From Dokdonia donghaensis DSW-1 (lineage in GTDB: Bacteria > Bacteroidota > Bacteroidia > Flavobacteriales > Flavobacteriaceae), in the NCBI RefSeq assembly GCF_001653755.1, contig NZ_CP015125.1, positions 2,179,501 to 2,243,500 of the forward strand: 64,000 nucleotides of DNA, given 5' to 3'. The position numbers were made by a program, and so were the translations under genes. Positions 60,585-64,000 of this stretch are shown in pieces; positions within the stretch are counted from its first letter, which is position 1, and each line of letters starts with the position of its first letter. The notes below the pieces were generated by a model. It was not told where the DNA came from, searched no databases, and was given only the letters and a program-made list of their open reading frames with translations.

Positions 60585-60985
60585 TGGCTAAGAGTAAGAA
60601 GAAGATCGTGCGAGAGTTTTATGAGTCAGATTTTTTTAATGACACCTCTAACCTTGACAAGTATATGCATCCAGAAATGGAACTTTACTGGAATGCAAAA
60701 ACTGGATACAATCATATGGATATCCAGGCTGTAAAGGATATGGCAACAGAGGCTGGTAAGTCTTTTGATGCAGTGCGACCTCATATTACACACCTTATGT
60801 CTGATGGTGATAATGTCGTGATACGTTTTACATATCACGTAACTACTATAGAGACACCAGAGGTAGAAGAGCCTATTGCACACTTTATGGCTATATGGGA
60901 ACTTAAAGACGGATTAATGTACCGTGGTTACCAGATGACCCAGCCTATAGAAGAGGATAAAGAGGCTATGAAGTCTTGGAAGTAA
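60584..60985 (+). CDS. SnoaL/NTF2-like protein
   Basis: A 133-residue single-domain cone fold (KIVREFYESDFFNDTSNLDKYM, MDIQAVKDMATE, VVIRFTYHVTTIETPE, MAIWELKDGLMYRGYQM). The fold binds small hydrophobic ligands or acts as an isomerase or cyclase; no catalytic residues are assignable. It is coupled to the LpxD-like gene by a TAATG overlap, which suggests a shared job in envelope lipids, but that is only context. Confidence 0.75.
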   Translation: MAKSKKKIVREFYESDFFNDTSNLDKYMHPEMELYWNAKTGYNHMDIQAVKDMATEAGKSFDAVRPHITHLMSDGDNVVIRFTYHVTTIETPEVEEPIAHFMAIWELKDGLMYRGYQMTQPIEEDKEAMKSWK

Positions 60986-61003
60986 AATTCATTAATATTT
61001 TAC

Positions 61004-61034
61004 TTGAGAATACTTAATCAAACTGCTATTTTTG
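61004..61034 (+). promoter_or_regulatory. Promoter of sucD
   Basis: TTG (61004-61006), 20-nt spacer, TATTTTTG (61027-61034): close to the Bacteroidetes consensus, 26 nt before ATG 61060. Confidence 0.75.
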
Positions 61035-61059
61035 CAGAGCAAAATTTTAAAACAAACTG

Positions 61060-61932
61060 ATGAGCGTTTTAGTAAATAAAGATTCAAAAATAATTGTTCA
61101 AGGATTTACAGGTAGCGAGGGAACTTTCCACGCGGGCCAGATGATCGACTATGGAACAAATGTAGTAGGTGGAGTTACTCCAGGTAAAGGAGGACAAGTA
61201 CACCTAGATAAGCCTGTTTTTAACACAGTACAAGAAGCTGTAGAAAAAGTAGGAGCAGACACAACTATTATTTTTGTACCGCCAGCATTTGCTGCAGATG
61301 CAATTATGGAAGCTGCAGATGCAGGTATCAAAGTAATTATAACAATTACAGAAGGTATCCCTGTTGCAGATATGATCAAAGCATCAGACTATATCGCTAC
61401 AAAAGAGTGTCGCCTTATAGGACCTAACTGTCCAGGTGTAATCACTCCAGGAGAAGCAAAAGTAGGTATTATGCCAGGTTTTGTTTTTAAAGAAGGAAAA
61501 GTAGGTATCGTTTCAAAATCTGGAACACTTACTTATGAAGCTGCAGACCAGGTTGTAAAACAAGGTCTTGGTATCACAACAGCTATCGGTATAGGTGGTG
61601 ACCCAATTATCGGGACAACTACAAAAGAAGCTGTTGAGTTACTTATAAATGACCCAGCAACAGAAGCTGTCGTAATGATAGGTGAGATAGGTGGTCAACT
61701 AGAAGGTGATGCTGCAAAGTGGTATAAAGAAAGCGGAAGCAAGAAGCCAGTTATAGGATTTATAGCCGGAGAGACTGCACCAGCAGGACGTACAATGGGG
61801 CACGCAGGTGCAATTGTAGGTGGATCTGATGATACAGCTCAAGCTAAAAAAGCAATTATGAGAGAATGTGGTATACACGTAGTAGATTCTCCAGCAGAAA
61901 TAGGTAAGAAAGTAGCAGAAGTTTTAGGATAA
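61060..61932 (+). CDS. sucD: Succinyl-CoA synthetase alpha subunit
   Basis: A 290-residue TCA-cycle subunit. The CoA-binding domain has VQGFTGSEGTFHAGQMIDYGT and GGVTPGKGGQ. The phospho-His is His248 in GRTMGHAGAIVGG. GPNCPGVITPGEAKVGIMPG and GIGGDPIIGTT are conserved. It pairs with SucC, which is not in this window; separate sucC and sucD loci are common in flavobacteria. It has its own promoter and terminator. Confidence 0.95.
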   Translation: MSVLVNKDSKIIVQGFTGSEGTFHAGQMIDYGTNVVGGVTPGKGGQVHLDKPVFNTVQEAVEKVGADTTIIFVPPAFAADAIMEAADAGIKVIITITEGIPVADMIKASDYIATKECRLIGPNCPGVITPGEAKVGIMPGFVFKEGKVGIVSKSGTLTYEAADQVVKQGLGITTAIGIGGDPIIGTTTKEAVELLINDPATEAVVMIGEIGGQLEGDAAKWYKESGSKKPVIGFIAGETAPAGRTMGHAGAIVGGSDDTAQAKKAIMRECGIHVVDSPAEIGKKVAEVLG

Positions 61933-61957
61933 GATGCTATAATTAAACCATAAGTAT

Positions 61958-61985
61958 AAACCCTCTTGATTTTCAAGAGGGTTTT
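61958..61985 (+). terminator. Terminator after sucD
   Basis: AAACCCTCTTGA / TCAAGAGGGTTT stem with a 3-nt loop and T run. Confidence 0.85.
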
Positions 61986-62019
61986 CTTTTTATTAAATCA
62001 ATTTATCAATCAATCAATT

Positions 62020-63036
62020 ATGAAAATCAAATTATTAGTAGTGCTACTATTTGTGGCAAATCTCTGTTATGGTCAGGTTAATGTTGGGTCAAGTAAAAGT
62101 CCTCTCAATTTATATTCGAAATCTCTAAAAGCTGAAGATTTTGAGAATTTAAAAAAGAAATCTACTTGTGTGATTTTACCCGAAGGAATAGATCAAGAAA
62201 GGTTTAAAAATAATCTTAAAGATGTATGGGATGTAAATGAACTCAAATTTGTGACAGGTGAGGAGTACAAGAAGAATAAAGAACGTATACTAAAAGAAAG
62301 TGCTGTTTTAAAGTTAGTGGGTGACGTATATCTCATCGGGAAAAAGAATATTGCTACAGGTAAAAAGCGCAGTACAGGTGAGTCAATAACAAACTTTATC
62401 AGTCTAGTTATATACGATAATGTAATAATGAAGAAGGGTAAATTGAAGTACGATTCAAAAATGCTCGGCGAAATCGTATTCTCTCCTAACATCAAAATGC
62501 GAACTAATGTAGTTTATAGTGGTGGTCGTAAAAGTTTTCTAGCAAAAGCCAGCAATAAGAAAGCGCTTGCGGCTAATAAAGAAGAACCTGGTTTTTACAC
62601 CTTTAATTACGGTTACATTAAAAACTTCACTCAAATTCTTAATGATCACTTAAAGAGAGGGGTTAGTATTAGTATGAGAGATGGTTATGTGGACAGCAAT
62701 ACCATAAAGAGTCTTAAAAATAAAACGCTATATGCTCCAGAATGGGTGTTAAAGCGATACGCCCCAGTTTCTTCTACTTTAAAAGAAGTTTCTACGCCAG
62801 AGGAGTTTTTTGAAGATTATGACTATGATTATAAGATAGTTACAGATGATGATCTTAATGCTAAAATAGAAGCCGGCGAGGATATTTATTACTTTTTACA
62901 CACACAATACAACGCAGAGAAGGTTCTTGCAATTATAGCTGCAAAAACTGGAAAATATGTTTATTTAGAGACTGGAGGATCATATAATGTAAAAGGAAGT
63001 GATTTTAAAGCTTTAAATAAGGCAATCAATAAATAA
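62020..63036 (+). CDS. Secreted protein of unknown function
   Basis: A 338-residue protein with a signal peptide (LLVVLLFVANLCYGQVN). ATG 62020 begins the signal peptide; the longer frame from 61966 would start inside the sucD terminator. The mature part is Lys-rich, with LKKKSTCVILPEGIDQERFKN, KLVGDVYLIGKKNI and IFSPNIKMRTNVVYSGG. It probably lies in the periplasm or outer membrane. No family recognised. Confidence 0.6.
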   Translation: MKIKLLVVLLFVANLCYGQVNVGSSKSPLNLYSKSLKAEDFENLKKKSTCVILPEGIDQERFKNNLKDVWDVNELKFVTGEEYKKNKERILKESAVLKLVGDVYLIGKKNIATGKKRSTGESITNFISLVIYDNVIMKKGKLKYDSKMLGEIVFSPNIKMRTNVVYSGGRKSFLAKASNKKALAANKEEPGFYTFNYGYIKNFTQILNDHLKRGVSISMRDGYVDSNTIKSLKNKTLYAPEWVLKRYAPVSSTLKEVSTPEEFFEDYDYDYKIVTDDDLNAKIEAGEDIYYFLHTQYNAEKVLAIIAAKTGKYVYLETGGSYNVKGSDFKALNKAINK

Positions 63037-63054
63037 TTTTATTTTTAATACATA

Positions 63055-63085
63055 AAAAACCTCTCAAGTATCGAGAGGTTTTTTT
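63055..63085 (+). terminator. Terminator before fabG
   Basis: AAAACCTCTC / GAGAGGTTTT with a 7-nt loop and T run. Confidence 0.85.
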
Positions 63086-63109
63086 GTGCTTTATGGTTAT
63101 CGTAATTCT

Positions 63110-63117
63110 TATATTTG
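63110..63117 (+). promoter_or_regulatory. Candidate -7 promoter element of fabG
   Basis: TATATTTG, with TTTG at 63083-63086 as possible -33 (23-nt spacing). A palindrome copy lies in the resulting leader of about 125 nt. Confidence 0.5.
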
Positions 63118-63141
63118 ATATATAAATAGGTGGGGTATTAG

Positions 63142-63155
63142 GCTTTCGCGAAAGC
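63142..63155. repeat. Dispersed palindrome, 14 of 16 core bases (in a 5' leader)
   Basis: GCTTTCGCGAAAGC between the fabG promoter and its start. Confidence 0.9.
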
Positions 63156-63249
63156 ATAAAAAGACATCTTTCATACCGAATTAGTTAGGTGTGTAATTGA
63201 TAAGAAGTAATACTAACGAATAAACAGCCAACAGACATAACAGTTTATA

Positions 63250-63996
63250 ATGAAATTACTAGAAGGAAAAACAGCCATTATTACAGGTGCTAGCCGTGGT
63301 ATCGGAAAAGGAATAGCAGAGGTTTTTGCACAACACGGTGCAAATGTAGCTTTTACATATAGCTCATCATCTGCCGCGGCAGATGAGCTTGAGAAAAGCT
63401 TAGAAGGAACCGGTGTAAAAGTAAAAGGATATAAAAGTAACGCTGCGGATTTTGAGCAGGCACAAGAGCTTGTAAAAAATGTGCTTGAAGATTTTGGCGC
63501 GATTGATATCTTGATAAACAACGCGGGTATCACAAAAGATAATCTTCTTATGCGTATGTCTGAAGAAGATTTTGATAAAGTGATAGAAGTAAACCTTAAG
63601 TCCATCTTTAATATGACTAAGGCCGTACAACGCACAATGCTCAAAGCTCGTAAGGGAAGTATCATAAATATGAGCTCTGTTGTAGGAGTAAAAGGTAATG
63701 CTGGGCAGGCAAACTATGCAGCATCAAAAGCAGGTATGATAGGTTTTTCAAAATCTATGGCACTAGAGCTAGGTTCTCGTAACATACGTACTAACGTTAT
63801 TGCACCAGGATTTATCGAGACAGAAATGACAGGTAAGCTAGATGAGGCTACTGTTGCATCGTGGAGAGATGCTATACCGCTTAAACGTGGTGGTAGCCCA
63901 GAAGATATTGCAAATGCTTGTGTATTTCTTGCCAGTGATATGAGTGCCTACATCACAGGTCAAGTGATTAATGTAGATGGAGGGATGCTTACCTAA
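63250..63996 (+). CDS. fabG: 3-oxoacyl-ACP reductase
   Basis: A 248-residue SDR of fatty-acid synthesis. Cofactor motif TGASRGIGKG (13-22), NNAG (90-93), and the catalytic Ser142, Tyr156 and Lys160 in MSSVVGVKGNAGQANYAASK. NVIAPGFIETEMTG and VINVDGGM are typical FabG. It reduces 3-oxoacyl-ACP with NADPH. It has its own promoter; the stop lies 4 bases before the window end. Confidence 0.95.
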   Translation: MKLLEGKTAIITGASRGIGKGIAEVFAQHGANVAFTYSSSSAAADELEKSLEGTGVKVKGYKSNAADFEQAQELVKNVLEDFGAIDILINNAGITKDNLLMRMSEEDFDKVIEVNLKSIFNMTKAVQRTMLKARKGSIINMSSVVGVKGNAGQANYAASKAGMIGFSKSMALELGSRNIRTNVIAPGFIETEMTGKLDEATVASWRDAIPLKRGGSPEDIANACVFLASDMSAYITGQVINVDGGMLT

Positions 63997-64000
63997 AACA

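Overview
The window is chromosomal DNA of a marine member of the Flavobacteriaceae. The signs are Bacteroidetes-type promoters (TAnnTTTG at -7, TTG about 20 nt upstream), two proteins with type IX secretion type B sorting domains, the T9SS regulator PorX, a fused LpxC/FabZ gene, a fused E1 alpha/beta 2-oxoacid dehydrogenase and a DUF1328 membrane peptide. A Dokdonia-like genus is my guess; the sequence does not prove it.

Layout. 1-3325 (minus): 5' end of ppk1, then a four-gene run (nucleoside phosphorylase, DUF1835 protein, SUI1-like factor, 2OG-Fe(II) oxygenase). 3577-8083 (plus): NAD(P)-binding protein, E1 fusion, DUF1328 peptide, lipocalin-like lipoprotein, OmpA-type lipoprotein. 8169-13859: tightly overlapped biosynthetic operon with FAD oxidoreductase, methyltransferase, type III PKS, enoyl reductase, dehydratase, ketosynthase and ACP. 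14162-22995: AraC-type membrane regulator, DUF6503-like protein, topoisomerase IV parE-parC, T9SS-sorted surface protein. 23197-23518: tRNA-Ser-Pro-Arg operon.

23503-37688 is an integrated mobile element of about 14.2 kb. It sits in the 3' end of tRNA-Arg(UCU), is bounded by a 17-bp direct repeat, and has matching pairs of TGTACCGCT repeats near each end. It carries a tyrosine recombinase, two small unknown genes, an excisionase-like HTH protein, a putative replication initiator with a hairpin next to it, and a type I restriction-modification operon. Four accessory genes lie between hsdS and hsdR: a small unknown, a PD-(D/E)XK nuclease-like protein, a coiled-coil/DUF1737-like protein and a pentapeptide-like membrane protein. 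This cassette is the best candidate for an undescribed defence module.

38003-45409 encodes a 2468-residue T9SS surface protein with about 18 divergent repeats. 45640-54259 holds a membrane protein overlapping a secreted micropeptide gene, tsaE, two tandem paralogous TPR/AraC regulators, a beta-barrel-like protein between duplicated terminators, and porX. 54368-63996 is a housekeeping cluster: HD phosphohydrolase, lpxD, lpxC/fabZ, lpxA, efp, a second lpxD-like gene, a SnoaL-like gene, sucD, a secreted unknown and fabG.

The strongest unexplained signal is a dispersed perfect palindrome, CGCTTTCGCGAAAGCG. There are ten exact copies, two one-or-two-base-short copies and nine partial or diverged copies. 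They lie both between genes and inside genes in all three reading frames, and are sparse in the mobile element. It looks like a highly iterated palindrome in the sense of cyanobacterial HIP1; its function is unknown to me.
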